Positions 33,359-60,446 of a DNA stretch of 64,000 bases are shown piece by piece. The stretch comes from Reclinomonas americana ATCC 50394 (Eukaryota > Jakobida > Jakobea > Jakobida). Made by a program: the position numbers and the translations under genes. Numbering within the stretch: the first letter of the stretch is position 1; the number at the start of each line of letters is the position of its first letter. The stretch lies in assembly GCA_048213135.1 (NCBI GenBank), contig PS015063.1, forward strand, positions 106,281 to 170,280. Reading direction: 5' to 3'. The notes under the pieces were generated by a model. The model ran no database searches. It was not told the origin of the DNA and worked only from the letters and a program-made list of their open reading frames with translations.

Positions 33359-34550
33359 CCGCCCGCATCGTCCCGCAATCCGGCGACACGTTTGCCACTC
33401 GGCGCCTGCACGCCCAGGAGCAGAAGCAGCGACGCGAAAAGGACGCGCAAAAGAAGAGCAAGTCGAGTGCCGACGACAAGTCAGCGCGCAAAAAGTCGGC
33501 GGCAAAGAAGTCGTTGCGTCACCGCCTCTTCTTGGGATACAAGCATGAGGGGGAAGAGCGAATGGGTATGGTGCGAGCGGCGTGATGTGAGAACCTTTCA
33601 TTCACTCTTCCTCTGCCTGCTCTCTTCTTTTCTCACTTGCTCCCTCACATTCTCTCTCTGCAGTGTGCGTCAGAGGGGATAGAAGTAGAGGAGGAGTGGG
33701 AATGGGAATGGTGGTTGCCGGATGTGAGCACCTTTCATCCACTTATCCTCTGCCTGCTCTCTTCTTTCACTTGCTCCCTCACATTCATTTTCTCTGTTGT
33801 TTGTCAGTGGGGATATCTGTTTGAGGGGGAAGAGCGAATGGGAATGGTGCGAGCGGCGGGATGTGAGAACCTTTCATTCACTCTTCGTCTGTCTGTTCTC
33901 TTCTATCAGTTGCTCCCTCACACTCAATCTCTCTCTCTCTCTTCCCTCACTTCCCTCACCTCTCTCTTCCCTCTCTTCCCTCTCTCTTCTCGCTCGCACA
34001 CCAGCAGCAAGAGTGGCAGCGCTGCAGCGAGCGAGGCCATGGACGAGGACGTGGATTCGACGCCACCATCTCGCCGCAAGTCCTCCAAGTCATCGTCGTC
34101 GTCGCGGGCGAGCTCATCACGCAAGCGCGAACTGCCCAGTGACGAGACAGGCATGGACGATGATGATGGCCATGAGGAAGAGGCGGAGAAGCAACCGAAG
34201 AAGCGTCAAAAGACGGCCGCCGCAACGACAACCACCACCACCTCCAGGAGTAGCAAGTCGTCGCGGTGAGCATAATCATGGTTCTGATGTCGAGCATTGA
34301 GTGCTCATTGGTGTGGTGAAGCAGCAAGGTAATGGTCGACAGCAGCGACGAGGATGAAGAAGAGCAGGAAGAGGAGGAGGAAGACGAGGAAATGGTGGAA
34401 GCGCGGCGACGTGTGTTTACCACCGACGAGCTGCACTCGTTCACGCTGGCGCGCTTGCGCGAGATTTGCGACGCACGCGGTTTGTCGTCGAGCGGGAAGA
34501 AGGCGGAGTTGATTGGCAGGATCCGGGAGCAGCAGAAGAAGAAGACATAA
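33359..34550 (+). CDS. SAP-domain nuclear protein, 5' part unresolved
   Basis: The last exon (34325-34550) encodes an acidic run (VDSSDEDEEEQEEEEEDEE) followed by a SAP motif: FTLARLREICDARGLSSSG then KKAELIGRIREQ, stop TAA. SAP motifs bind A/T-rich DNA and occur in chromatin, RNA-processing and SUMO-ligase proteins. The preceding exon (34005-34268) joins in phase 2 and is Ser/Lys-rich and nuclear-like (STPPSRRKSSKSSSSSRA; KQPKKRQKTAA). An earlier exon from 33359 (ARIVPQSGDTFATRRLHAQ, then a Lys-rich stretch with KKSLRHRLFLGYKHEGEE) is probable; joining it to 34005 needs a donor near 33583 in a tandem-repeat zone, so that junction is tentative. Exact partner genes unknown. Confidence 0.7.
33545..33935. 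repeat. three ~140-bp tandem copies spanning an exon end and intron
   Basis: Copies near 33548, 33690 and 33828 share gagcgaatgggaatggtg, gatgtgagaacctttcattc and ttgctccctcacattc. Two of them include the exon-end phrase plus the following donor area, so the duplication copied a splice junction. Confidence 0.85.
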
Positions 34551-34848
34551 GGCGCAGGGATACAGAGAATACACACAGGGGTGTAGTCCGCGAAGTGATT
34601 CTTCACAACGGATGAACGGCAAGGCAGCTGCAGCGGATGGCGCACTTGGTCGAAGATTTTTGCAGTGATTGAGGGTCCTCGTGTTGACGAGGACTGCATT
34701 GTGGCATGGGTAGCACAACGTCTAAGCTCAGTCCTGGTTTGAGTGTTTATTTGTTTCCTTAATCACAGTAGGCATGTATGAAAGCGCACAGCATCCTCGA
34801 ATTCATGCAGCTGCAGCTCATTGACCACACAATGTCCAGGTCTTCTTG
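34551..34848. other. short convergent spacer
   Basis: 298 bases between the SAP gene stop and the stop of the giant membrane-protein gene; no feature seen. Confidence 0.6.
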
Positions 34849-50219
<15,371 letters not shown>

Positions 50220-50241
50220 CTGACAAATACAAACACGAACA
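50220..50241. promoter_or_regulatory. very short head-to-head spacer (shared promoter or overlapping 5' UTRs)
   Basis: Only about 22-37 bases separate the initiator ATGs of the minus-strand giant gene and the plus-strand SRF gene, so each gene's promoter or 5' UTR must lie in the other's transcribed region, unless upstream noncoding exons exist. Confidence 0.5.
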
Positions 50242-52091
50242 ATGAGTGACGTAAGCGATAAATTGTCCAAGCAAATGAGTGAGGTGCGCGCGCACACTCT
50301 CTCACTCACACACTCTCTTGTTACACACATTCACACACTCTCTGTTACACACATTCACACACTCACTCACTCACTCACTCACTCACACTCAATTTCAAAC
50401 TTTTCCACTCACTCTTTTCTCATTCTTCTCTCTCAGAGTGGCGACAGTGCGCCTAAACCGCGCGGAAAGCGCAGAAAGATCAACATTGATTACATTCAAG
50501 TTGCGATCTCTTCATCTGTCTTTCTCTATTATTCTCTCTTTCTTCTCACACTTTTTTTGTTGTTTCTTCCGCTTGTTTCTTGTTTGTGTTTTTTTTTGTA
50601 GGATAAGACGCAGCGATTGACTACGTTCCACAAGCGCAAGGAGGGATTGTTGAAGAAGGTGAGAGTTGATGGAGAATGCGGCAAGTGCGGTTGATTTCTC
50701 GGATGCGCAGACACGCGTTCTCCTCTTGTGTGCACTCTTCTGTGTGCATAGCAGGGTACTTGCTGCCACTCTCGCACTCTCTCACTCTCACTCACTCGTT
50801 CACTCTGCCATTCGCCGCATTCATCTGCCAATCGAGAGTGGGCAAGTGCATTTGATACGTGTTCTCCTCTTGTGTGCACTCTTCTGTGTACACAGCAGGG
50901 TACTTGCAGTTACTGTCACACTCGCACTCTCTCGTTCGCCCTGCCATTCACGACAATCATCTGCTGACTGAGAATGGGCAGCTCTGATTGACTAGCGCAC
51001 ACACCTCCGTAATCTTCTGTGTGCACCAGGGCTCTCACGCTTTCGATGATCTAACGGTGGTTGCTGTCACTGTAACTCATTCTGTCGGACTCTTTTTCAT
51101 CACGCGGTTCACTGTCGGGCAATTGCTGTCACTCGCATGGTTACACCTCACCGCTCGTTGTGAGCAAGTACTCTCTTGCATCCTGACTGAGCTCTCGCAC
51201 ATCCTCCCTTTTCTCCTCTCTCTCCCTTTCCCTCCGTTGCGCTCACTCCTCCCTCCCCAATATCGCAGGCGTACGAGTTGAGCACATTGACTGGATCGCA
51301 GATTCTGCTGCTCATTGCGTCGGAGACCGGCCAGGTTGGTGCTGCGTAGCTTGTTTGTGACCTCGCGCTGGTGTACATCGTCTCTTTCTCTCTCTCATAG
51401 TCATGCTCCTCATACCACGCCGTTGATTTCATCGTCTATATCACTCGCTTTCTCTGTCTCTCACTCACATTCTCACTGTGTTCTCATCTGTGTTTCTCTC
51501 TCTCTCTCCCCCCTCCCTCTCTCTCTCTCCATGCACATCTTGCCGCGCTGTCAATGTTATCATTCTCATCTTCTCACGCTGCACTCTTCATGCACACCAT
51601 GGTTGACACGCTCGTGCACACCGTTGAGAGCAACCAGCTGATTCATGCTGCTGTTTCTCTCAGCTTCCTTCATGTACGCTTCTGCATTCTCTGATCTCAC
51701 CGCGCATTTCGTTTCATCGTGCTCATTCTTGCCCTGTTCTCTCTGCTTCATTCATCCACGCTGCTGTTTCATGTTTCCTCCCCTGATTTCCCCGCGGCAT
51801 TGTTGGCATCCTCCGTGTTCGAGTAGCTGTCCCTCTCAGCTTCATTCTCCCCCATTCTCTTTTTTCACCCTCCCTCCTGATTTCCCTCTTGCGCACATCT
51901 TTCCCTCACTTCACTCCCCCTCCCGCAGGTCTACACCTTCGCCACTCCCAAGTTCCAGCCCCTCATCACCCGCCCACCCGGCAAGACATTCATCGAGGTG
52001 CGTCACGCTTCCCCTTCCACCACCCTCTCCCTCACTCACAATAACGCCGCTTTGCACCACACAGTCGTGCTTAAACGCGCCTGACGAGTGA
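50242..52091 (+). CDS. SRF-type (type I) MADS-box protein, ~107 aa
   Basis: DNA-binding transcription factor of the SRF/MCM1 class. Six exons, all in phase 0: 50242-50283 (MSDVSDKLSKQMSE), 50437-50499 (PKPRGKRRKINIDYIQ), 50602-50658 (DKTQRLTTFHKRKEGLLKK), 51269-51334 (AYELSTLTGSQILLLIASE), 51929-51997 (VYTFATPKFQPLITRPPGK), 52065-52091 (SCLNAPDE, TGA). The MADS helix (RKIN-x-D-Y-I...TTFHKRKEGLLKKAYEL), the beta hairpin (QILLLIASETG..VYTFATPKF) and the short SAM extension match SRF nearly residue by residue; the final S-C-L-N-x-P-D is also an SRF-family ending. Should bind CArG-box-like DNA as a dimer. Unusual in being little more than the MADS-SAM core, without an activation domain. Its start lies only 22 bp from the giant gene's start, head to head. 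Confidence 0.93.
50690..50990. repeat. imperfect tandem repeat (~150 bp) in SRF intron 3
   Basis: Two close copies (about 50713-50830 and 50855-50960) share cgttctcctcttgtgtgcac, tcttctgtgtgcatagcagg and gtacttgc, with a third partial copy near 50995. Confidence 0.85.
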
Positions 52092-52279
52092 CGCCCGTCA
52101 CCTAATGGACGTGTCTCCTCCCAATCACCATCATTTTCATTGCTCGCCTGGAGACACGCAAACACCATTAAAGTGACGCACGTCATCAAGCGGGGTTGTG
52201 TAAGTTGCTGTTGTTGTGTTTCAGTTGGCCATGAAGTCGCCACCTGTGGCGAAGAGGCAACGGCATCAGCAACATGTTC

Positions 52280-52815
52280 TCACAGAGGACATCGCTCTCA
52301 TTACTCTCTCTGCCTTCTCTCTCTCCAATTCTCGGACCACAACCCTTCGCTCACCCCTCTCGCCCGCGCATTCTTCAGAATAACACTGCCTCAGAACGCA
52401 CTCAATGCCTGCTCTTTTTCTCTCCAACTCTCAGACCACAAACCCTCCATCGCTCACCCCAGTCGCCCGCGCATTCTTCAGAATAATACTGCATCAGAAA
52501 GCACTCGATGACTTCTCACTTTCTCTCCAATTCTCCGACCACAAACCCTTCACTCACCCCTCTCGCCCGAACATTCTTCAGACAAACACTGCATCAGAAC
52601 GCACAAGATGCCTTCTCACTTTCTCCACTCGCTCACCCCTCTTGCCCGAATATTCTTCTGAAAAACACTGCCTCAGAACGCACTCAATGCCTGCTCTTTC
52701 TCTCCAACTCTCAGACCACAAACCCTCCTTCGCACCCCTCTTGCCCGAGCATTCTTCAGACCAACACTGCATCAGATCGCCTTCTCTTCTCTCCAATTCT
52801 CAGACCATAATCTCT
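52280..52815. repeat. minisatellite of ~75-100-bp units between SRF and SDR genes
   Basis: Phrases ctctccaattctcagaccac, aaaccctccatcgctcac, ccctctcgcccgcgcattct and tcagaacgcactcaatgcc recur about six times. The last unit overlaps the proposed SDR stop codon (52800-52802). Confidence 0.85.
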
Positions 52816-55800
52816 CCACCACGAGATGCTCACAGTAAAAGCGCGCACATTCCCCTTCTACTTCCCTTCTCCTCCCTTCCCCCTTCCCCTCCCCTTCTCC
52901 TCCCCTCTCCCCTTCTCCTCCCTCCCCCCTTTCCCCTTTCCCCCTCCGCACCATTAATATCAATGGAGGCCCCATTAATATGCGCCGCACTCTCCGTCGC
53001 CAGAAACCCAATCAACGACGCAATCTCCGCCGGCTGCGCCATGCGACCGGCCGGACACCGCCTCTCCCACGCCGCCAGCGTCTCGGCCGGCAAGAACTTG
53101 CGCAACTCCTAACAAAAAATAAGGGTGAGGAGCGGTCACGAAAGAAACGCAGGCAAGCAAGTTTTCTTTACCGGCGTGTCGACGAGGGACGGGCACACGG
53201 CATTGACGGTGATGCCGTGGCGCGCCTCCATGCACGCCAGTTGCCTGGTGAGACCGAGCAGACCGGCCTTGGAGGCGCTCACGGGGAGGGAGCCTGGCGT
53301 GTCACTCGTGAGGAAAAGCAAAAAAGGGGGAAAAGGTGGAGATGGGGGGTGACGAACCGCCACGGCTGTGGCTCTTGCCGGCCTTGGACGACAGATTAAT
53401 GATGCGTCCCCAGCCGGCCTCGCGCATCTGCGGTGATTTGTGAGGGGAGGCGGGGATGGGGAAAGGGGGAAAACAGGGAGAAGCTTTACGCAACGTACTT
53501 GATCGCAGCGCGGCATGTGTAGAACGAGCCCTGGGGATGGATAGTGAGTGAGGAGACAACGGAGCAGATCATCTTGCTCCTTCTTGTGACTCTTAGATAC
53601 GCGCTCTCTCATCGCGATCCTTCTAGTCCATGCATTTTCACAGACTCTCGGTTGTACCCCAGCGCTCTCACCCGTGCGATCCTCACATTCTGACATTCAG
53701 TCGCTACCAACGGCCCTTTGCACACTGCACTGGTCACAAAGCTCCTACCACTTGTTAACCCGCTGCTCCAGCGCTTCATTCCTCGCCCTGTGGCTGACTG
53801 TTGGTTGCTAACAAAGCCTGTCCACACACGCATCAACCTCGCGCACCCACCTCGCTGTTGTGGCAATGCTCAATTCCTCACACCCGTCACCTACTACGCT
53901 CTTTCACTCACTGCGATGATCATTCATCTCCAACCGCTTGCTAACCGTGTGCAGTCAGCTCACAAGTGCTCGCTTCCTCGTCACTACTTTGCAAAGTGCA
54001 CTCTCAACCTTGTGAATCATTTTTTCGATCCATTCCTGCATCCCCCTTCTCCTCTCACCCCCTTCTCCTCTCTCACCCCTTCTCCTCTCATCCCCCTTCT
54101 CCTCTCAGCCCCTTCTTCTATCATATGACCCCTTCGCCTCTCAACCCCTTCTCCTCTCAACCCCTTCTCCTCTCGACCCCTTCTCCTCTCTACCTTCTCC
54201 TCTCACCCCCTTCTCCTCTCAACCCCCTTCTCCTCTCACCCCTTCTCCTCTCAACCCCTTCTCCTCTCGACCCCTTCTCCTCTCACCCCCTTCTCCTCTC
54301 AACCCCCTTCTCCTCTACTACCCTTCTCCTCTCCCTCCCTCTCTCTCCCTCCTCCCTCTCTCTCCTACTCTCCTACTCTCTCTCTACTCTCCTCTCTCTC
54401 TCTCTCTCTCGNNNNNNNNNNNNNNNNNNNNNNNNNNNNNNNNNNNNNNNNNNNNNNNNNNNNNNNNNNNNNNNNNNNNNNNNNNNNNNNNNNNNNNNNN
54501 NNNNNNNNNNNNNNNNNNNNNNNNNNNNNNNNNNNNNNNNNNNNNNNNNNNNNNNNNNNNNNNNNNNNNNNNNNNNNNNNNNNNNNNNNNNNNNNNNNNN
54601 NNNNNNNNNNNNNNNNNNNNNNNNNNNNNNNNNNNNNNNNNNNNNNNNNNNNNNNNNNNNNNNNNNNNNNNNNNNNNNNNNNNNNNNNNNNNNNNNNNNN
54701 NNNNNNNNNNNNNNNNNNNNNNNNNNNNNNNNNNNNNNNNNNNNNNNNNNNNNNNNNNNNNNNNNNNNNNNNNNNNNNNNNNNNNNNNNNNNNNNNNNNN
54801 NNNNNNNNNNNNNNNNNNNNNNNNNNNNNNNNNNNNNNNNNNNNNNNNNNNNNNNNNNNNNNNNNNNNNNNNNNNNNNNNNNNNNNCTTCTCCTCTCAAC
54901 CCCTTCTCCTCTCATTCCCCTTCTCCTCTCATCCCCTTCTCCTCTCAACCCCTTCTCCTCTCATCCCCTTCTCCTCTCATCCCCCTTCTCCTCTCATCCC
55001 CCTTCTCCTCTCATCCCCTTTTCTCCTCTCAACCCCTTCTCCTCTCAACCCCTTCTCCTCTCACCGCCTTCTCCTCTCACCCCCTTCTCCTCTTAACCCT
55101 TCCCCTCTCAACCCCTTCTCCCCTCGACCCTTCTCCTCTCAACCCCTTCTCCTCTCGACCCCTTCTCCTCTCGACCCCTTTCTCCTCTCACCCCCTTCTC
55201 CTCTCACCCCCTTCTCCTCTCATCCCCCTTCTCCCCTCATCCGCCTTCTCCTCTCACCGCCTTCTCCTCTCAACCCCTTCCCCTCTCACGCCCTTCTCCT
55301 TTCCCGCCCTCACCGACAAATTGAAATCCATGATCAATCGCCACTCCTCATCCGTCATCTCGCAAATGTCCTTGTTGGGACGCGTTATCGTCGCACAGTT
55401 GACAAGAATGTGCAGCCGACCACCCATATCCTCCGCCGCTCGGGACACCACAATGCGGACCTCCTCCGAGCTCGACACGTTGAGTGGGATGATCGAAATA
55501 CGTTGCGCTGTTGGGGGGGAAGAATGAGACAGAATACAAGAGTTGCTGCTCGTGCGCGCGCGCGCACACACCTCCTGCAGGCGATGGTGGTGCGACGGGC
55601 AGCGAGGCCACGCACGCGCGCAGAGCCGTCTCGTCCACACCCGTCGCCACCACCGACGCACCCATGGCCCACAATTGGTGGACCACCGCGCAACCAATGT
55701 CGCGGGAGCAGCTGCGGCGTGGGAAGGAGATGTGGTGAGCGCGGGTGTGAGGGAAGACAACTGTTGACAGGCAACACGAACCCAGTCACCAGAGCCACGC

Positions 55801-55826
55801 GACCGTGGAGAGGTGGGAGCACGGCC
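52800..55826 (-). CDS. short-chain dehydrogenase/reductase-like protein with degenerate active site
   Basis: Rossmann-fold SDR. Exons on the minus strand: 55826-~55786 (LPPLHGRVALVTG), ~55716-55572 (CSRDIGCAVVHQLWAMGA), ~55510-55310 (QRISIIPLNVSSSEEV, LHILVNCATITRP, EEWRLIMDFNLS), ~53533-53495 (GSFYTCRAAIKY), ~53430-53360 (MREAGWGRIINLSSKAG), 53292-~53172 (GSLPVSASKAGLLGLTRQ, HGITVNAVCPSLVDTP), ~53111-52956 (ETLAAWERRCPAGRMAQP, ASLIGFLATESAAHING) and a small last exon to ~52830-52800 (ASRGGEIMV, tentative). Fold and length (~260 aa) are typical of classical SDRs. Odd: the catalytic Tyr of YxxxK is Val (VSASK), NNAG reads NCAT and the cofactor motif reads TGCSRDIG. A first exon with the ATG lies further upstream, not identified. 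An intron of ~1.8 kb holds CT repeats and a 475-N gap. Confidence 0.8.
54030..55310. repeat. CCCCTTCTCCTCTCA minisatellite with 475-N gap
   Basis: A 15-17-bp pyrimidine unit (ccccttctcctctcaa and variants) repeats continuously on both sides of the gap 54412-54886, within an SDR intron. Confidence 0.95.
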
Positions 55827-57516
55827 TGAGGGGAGGAGGGAAATCAGCGGAAAGAATAATCAGGACTGGAAGAGCCGGAATTTTGTCTGCGATAAGAATG
55901 CTTCTCATAAACTACGGAGAAGGACAGCTGCTTATAAGACTCTGAATGCAACAGGGAGCTCTGCTGTTGTTCTCTCTCTCTCTCTCTCTCTCGCTGCACA
56001 TCGGTAGCAAACTACTCGCTCGCGACTCTATCAATCTATCAAGATCCAGAATGCGTCGCTGTGCTCATTCCCTAAGCGATCCACGAACGTGCAAGACACC
56101 TTACCGCTCGCAATCACTCCTTTCCTCTCTGAGGATCAGTGCTGCTCCTTGGCAACAAGACAACTCGCTCGAGAATCAAGGGCGCCTCTCGCTCTCTTTT
56201 CCATTCTCTCACGTGAGACTCAATCGACTCGTTCACATGCTCAAGAAGAACGATGCTCTCAGCCCCACGCAATCACCGTCTCTTCAGTCTCAATCCAGCT
56301 CGGAACATCATCGCAAATGATCATTGCAGTGGTTCGCAAGACACCTCAGTCAAGACTCGCAGCGTAGCTTGAGAATCAAGGGCGCCTCTCTCTCTCTCTC
56401 NNNNNNNNNNNNNNNNNNNNNNNNNNNNNNNNNNNNNNNNNNNNNNNNNNNNNNNNNNNNNNNNNNNNNNNNNNNNNNNNNNNNNNNNNNNNNNNNNNNN
56501 NNNNNNNNNNNNNNNNNNNNNNNNNNNNNNNNNNNNNNNNNNNNNNNNNNNNNNNNNNNNNNNNNNNNNNNNNNNNNNNNNNNNNNNNNNNNNNNNNNNN
56601 NNNNNNNNNNNNNNNNNNNNNNNNNNNNNNNNNNNNNNNNNNNNNNNNNNNNNNNNNNNNNNNNNNNNNNNNNNNNNNNNNNNNNNNNNNNNNNNNNNNN
56701 NNNNNNNNNNNNNNNNNNNNNNNNNNNNNNNNNNNNNNNNNNNNNNNNNNNNNNNNNNNNNNNNNNNNNNNNNNNNNNNNNNNNNNNNNNNNNNNNNNNN
56801 NNNNNNNNNNNNNNNNNNNNNNNNNNNNNNNNNNNNNNNNNNNNNNNNNNNNNNNNNNNNNNNNNNNNNNNNNNNNNNNNNNNNNNNNNNNNNNNNNNNN
56901 NNAGAGAGAGAGAGAGAGAGAAGAGAGAAAAGAGGAAAGTAACAAGGAAGTAAACAGAAAGAAAGAAAGGGACGGAAACTTGATCACACAGAGCAACCGA
57001 ACCACTGACTTCACAGACACACACTCTCTCTCTCATCCATTCTCACATGCAGACGAAAAGACGAGCAGACAGAGAGGAAGAAAGAAGCAGCGAGACAAGT
57101 TCACCAAACAGCCCGACTCAAAATGAAATTCGCAATGAACAGTGACCGAATACCGACGACGATGCAGACACAAACGCCGGTACTCTCGTATGCACATACG
57201 ATACCAAACAGACAGAAAGAGAGACACAAAGACTTCTTCGCACTGACTCGCTGACATTCACGTTCTATCTCACACACTCATTCTTTCTCACGGCCAGCAG
57301 ACAGAAAAAGAAAGGAAGATACACAAACAAATTCTTGCCAAAGCCCATGCACACATGCACACACACAAGCACACACAAGCACACACAAGCACACAAACAC
57401 ACAAAGAGAGAGAGAGAGAGAGTTATTGAGACGGACAGGCAGAACAACGGAAAAGAAACATTCTCCTCTCCCTTCCCCCTTCCCCCCCTTCCCCNNNNNN
57501 NNNNNNNNNNNNNNAG

Positions 57517-57557
<41 letters not shown>

Positions 57558-57867
57558 TGAGACAGCGAGAACGGCGTGCGAAGCTAACCGACATATGTAA
57601 GCAATCAGAAATATATCAGCAATCGACTCCCCTCTCTGCTGTCCCCAATGCAATTTGCTGATGCTCATGCGAAAGGCAACGAACGTGCACAAAATGCAAG
57701 CACGGCGGACCGCAAAGAGAACACAGAGCAAGTAAGAGAACAATCGGAAGACAGGCGAGTCTCAGAGAGAGAGAGAGAGATAGACTGACTGAGACACAGA
57801 CAGGCAGACAGACAGACAGACAGAGAGACTCGCTCGCTCGCTCACACACACATGTACATGCAGAGAC

Positions 57868-57898
<31 letters not shown>

Positions 57899-58035
57899 CC
57901 GTGTGTGCTTGCGTGTGTGTGAGTAGAGAGAGGAGAGCAACATGAAGATGCAAGCATAGCGATAATGGCAGCAGAAATCTGGGAGAAGGAGACACATTAA
58001 CACACTCACACACTCACACACACACACATACACGC
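55827..58035. other. repeat-rich intergenic region with two gaps
   Basis: Contains the unidentified first SDR exon. The phrase gagaatcaagggcgcctctc occurs twice (56171 and 56372). Gaps at 56401-56902 and 57495-57514 are flanked by CT or GA tracts; (CA)n-type and (GACA)n tracts lie at 57350-57410 and 57795-57822. No gene seen. Confidence 0.55.
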
Positions 58036-60378
58036 TCACACATCGACACGGATAGAAAGACGGACAGAGAGAAAAAAGAAACATGTCATTCCTCCCCTCT
58101 TGCCCCCTTCTCCCCTCTCCTTCCCCTTCTCCTTAATTCCCCCTTCCCCCTTTCCCCTCTCCTTCCCCCTTTCCCCCCCTCCTCCTCCTCCACCACGCAA
58201 CGACTCCGACGCCACACCATCCACGGGCGGCAGCGCGGGCAAAAAGTGCGGCAAACTCGGCACCGCAGCCGCCGCCGCTGCAGCAGCCGTCGCAGCAGAC
58301 AGCGCGCGCGTCGGCGGCCTACGAATGGGCTCGTCGTCGTCGCCCGACGATTCACTGCTGCTCGCCGAGTCGGTGGTGTCCTGCGCGTCCACATAAAAGG
58401 CCTGCACGATGTAGTAAGTCACTGCCTCGCCAGAAGCAGGCGACATAATCACATACCTGCTCGGACGATTCGTCGGCTTGTGCGTCGGGGGCGGCGGCAC
58501 CTGCAGCGCGACGAACTCGCTTCGGACGACGCAAGCGGAAGCGCGTAATGTCGCTGGGAATCTGCATGGCAGAGAAGAGGGTGAGTGTTTCTGAATGTAC
58601 ACACACTTATGCAAGCAAACAGACACGCAACTCGAGTGCCCATCACACGGCGCTTCTTCTTGGCCGGACCGTCCCCATCGGCGCCATCCGGTGCACTCGA
58701 GTCGCCCTTGCGATCCTCGTCGGGCGAGATGGGACGCTTGGCTGGAGGGAGCGCACAACAATGAGCGGGCAAGATAAAGAGAGAACGAGATGCCAGCGAC
58801 AAACCTTTCTTTGGTGCAGGCCGCCGCTGCTTCTGCGCTGCTCCACCAGCTGCCGCACCAGCCGCCGCAGCAGTCCCCGAGCCGGCTTCTGTGATTGCCG
58901 ACGCGGAATCTGCGTGGAATTAAAGATGAGAGAATGACAACAGAAGGATATGGGAACTTCACACAAACCATCAGCTGGCGGCGCGGCAGAGATTGGCGGT
59001 GTGGAAGGCGAATGAATGTCTGGGGCTGAGCGAGCGGTCCGCAAGCCGAGCATGAATGGGCGCATAATGTCCTGCACGAGTTGCACATGAGCGGAGCGTC
59101 ACACTCTCTCCTGCTGCACGTCTGCGAACACACCTCCGGCGACTGCACACCCAGATTCCGCAGCTCGCGAGCAATGTTGGTTCGGCCGCGTCGAGTGTTG
59201 ACTCCCGGCACAAAAGCACTGAGATTGTCGACCTGGAAATCGCGGCCGAAAATCTCCTCCGCCAGCTCGCTCGGCAGAATCGGTGGAGGCGGGGGCGCGG
59301 GACCGGCTGCCATGCGAGATGCAATGGTTAGAAACGACGCACCCCCCTTTTTCTCGTGCTCTCCCATTACTTACTGTCGGGAATGAGAACGTAGCCACGG
59401 CGCCCTCCCGATCCCGTCGGCGTCGGCACCGAGGGCGTCGCATCTGCCGCCGCCGCCGCCGACGAGCCACCACCACCACTGGCTCCAGTCGCCGTCGACG
59501 CACCTCCGCCCGCCGCAGCCGCAGCAGCATTCTTGTCGATAGGCGGGGAGGTGGGTGACAGCGCACTTGCACCACGTGCAGTCGACTTCTTCGAGCTCTG
59601 CTCGAAAGGTGAGCACGGCATCATCAGGAAAAAACATTACTTCACAGCACCCATCGCAACTTCCGTCGGCGACCCGAGTCCGCCATCGCGTCGCGATGAC
59701 GACGACGGTGTCACTGGTACTGGCGCTCCACCGGCGCTGGAAACAGGAGGCGGAGGGATGGCCAGCGAACCCACAATGCCGGCACTCATCGCATTGGCCG
59801 TCATCACCGACGGACTCCACACCGAGTCCAACGCGAGGCCAGCGGCCGGTGCCGTCAGCAAGTTGGCACTGGCGGCTGCAATGGCCACAGTGGCCGACGC
59901 CGACATGGCCGCAGCGGCGGCGGCGGCGGCGGCTGATGAAGAAGAGGCGGAGTAGGCGGTGGTCGACGACGAGGATGACGAGGATGCCAGGCCGTTGAGG
60001 GCGAAAAAGGCGGCCTGGTTGGAGTTGTTGCTCTGGCGGCCACCGGTGGCGGCGGGGATGCTCATGGGTGGGATGTTGAGGAGACTGCAAAAGGGGAAGG
60101 GGGAGGGGGAGGGGAAGGGTAAGGATAAGGAAAAGGGAAAGGAATTGGGGGAAAGAAAGGGAAAGGAAAAGGGGAAGGAAAAGGGGGAAGGAAAAGGGGG
60201 AATGAAAAGGGGTGAGGTGATGCAAAGAAACTTTCGAGAATGCTACGCTAGAGAAAGTGACCAAATATCAAGAGACACAATTGATGCGCAAACGCCCTCA
60301 AACATACACGTACGGATGCACGAAAGAAACAACGACAAGAGCAACACAAAGACGAGTACACAAGAGAAAATGTGCTCA

Positions 60379-60446
<68 letters not shown>

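Noticed and set aside
32933-33601. Minus-strand Glu/Lys/Arg-rich open frame opposite the SAP gene
   Set aside because: It mirrors a polypyrimidine TCC/TTC tract on the plus strand; no homology, and it overlaps a supported plus-strand exon at 33359-33565.
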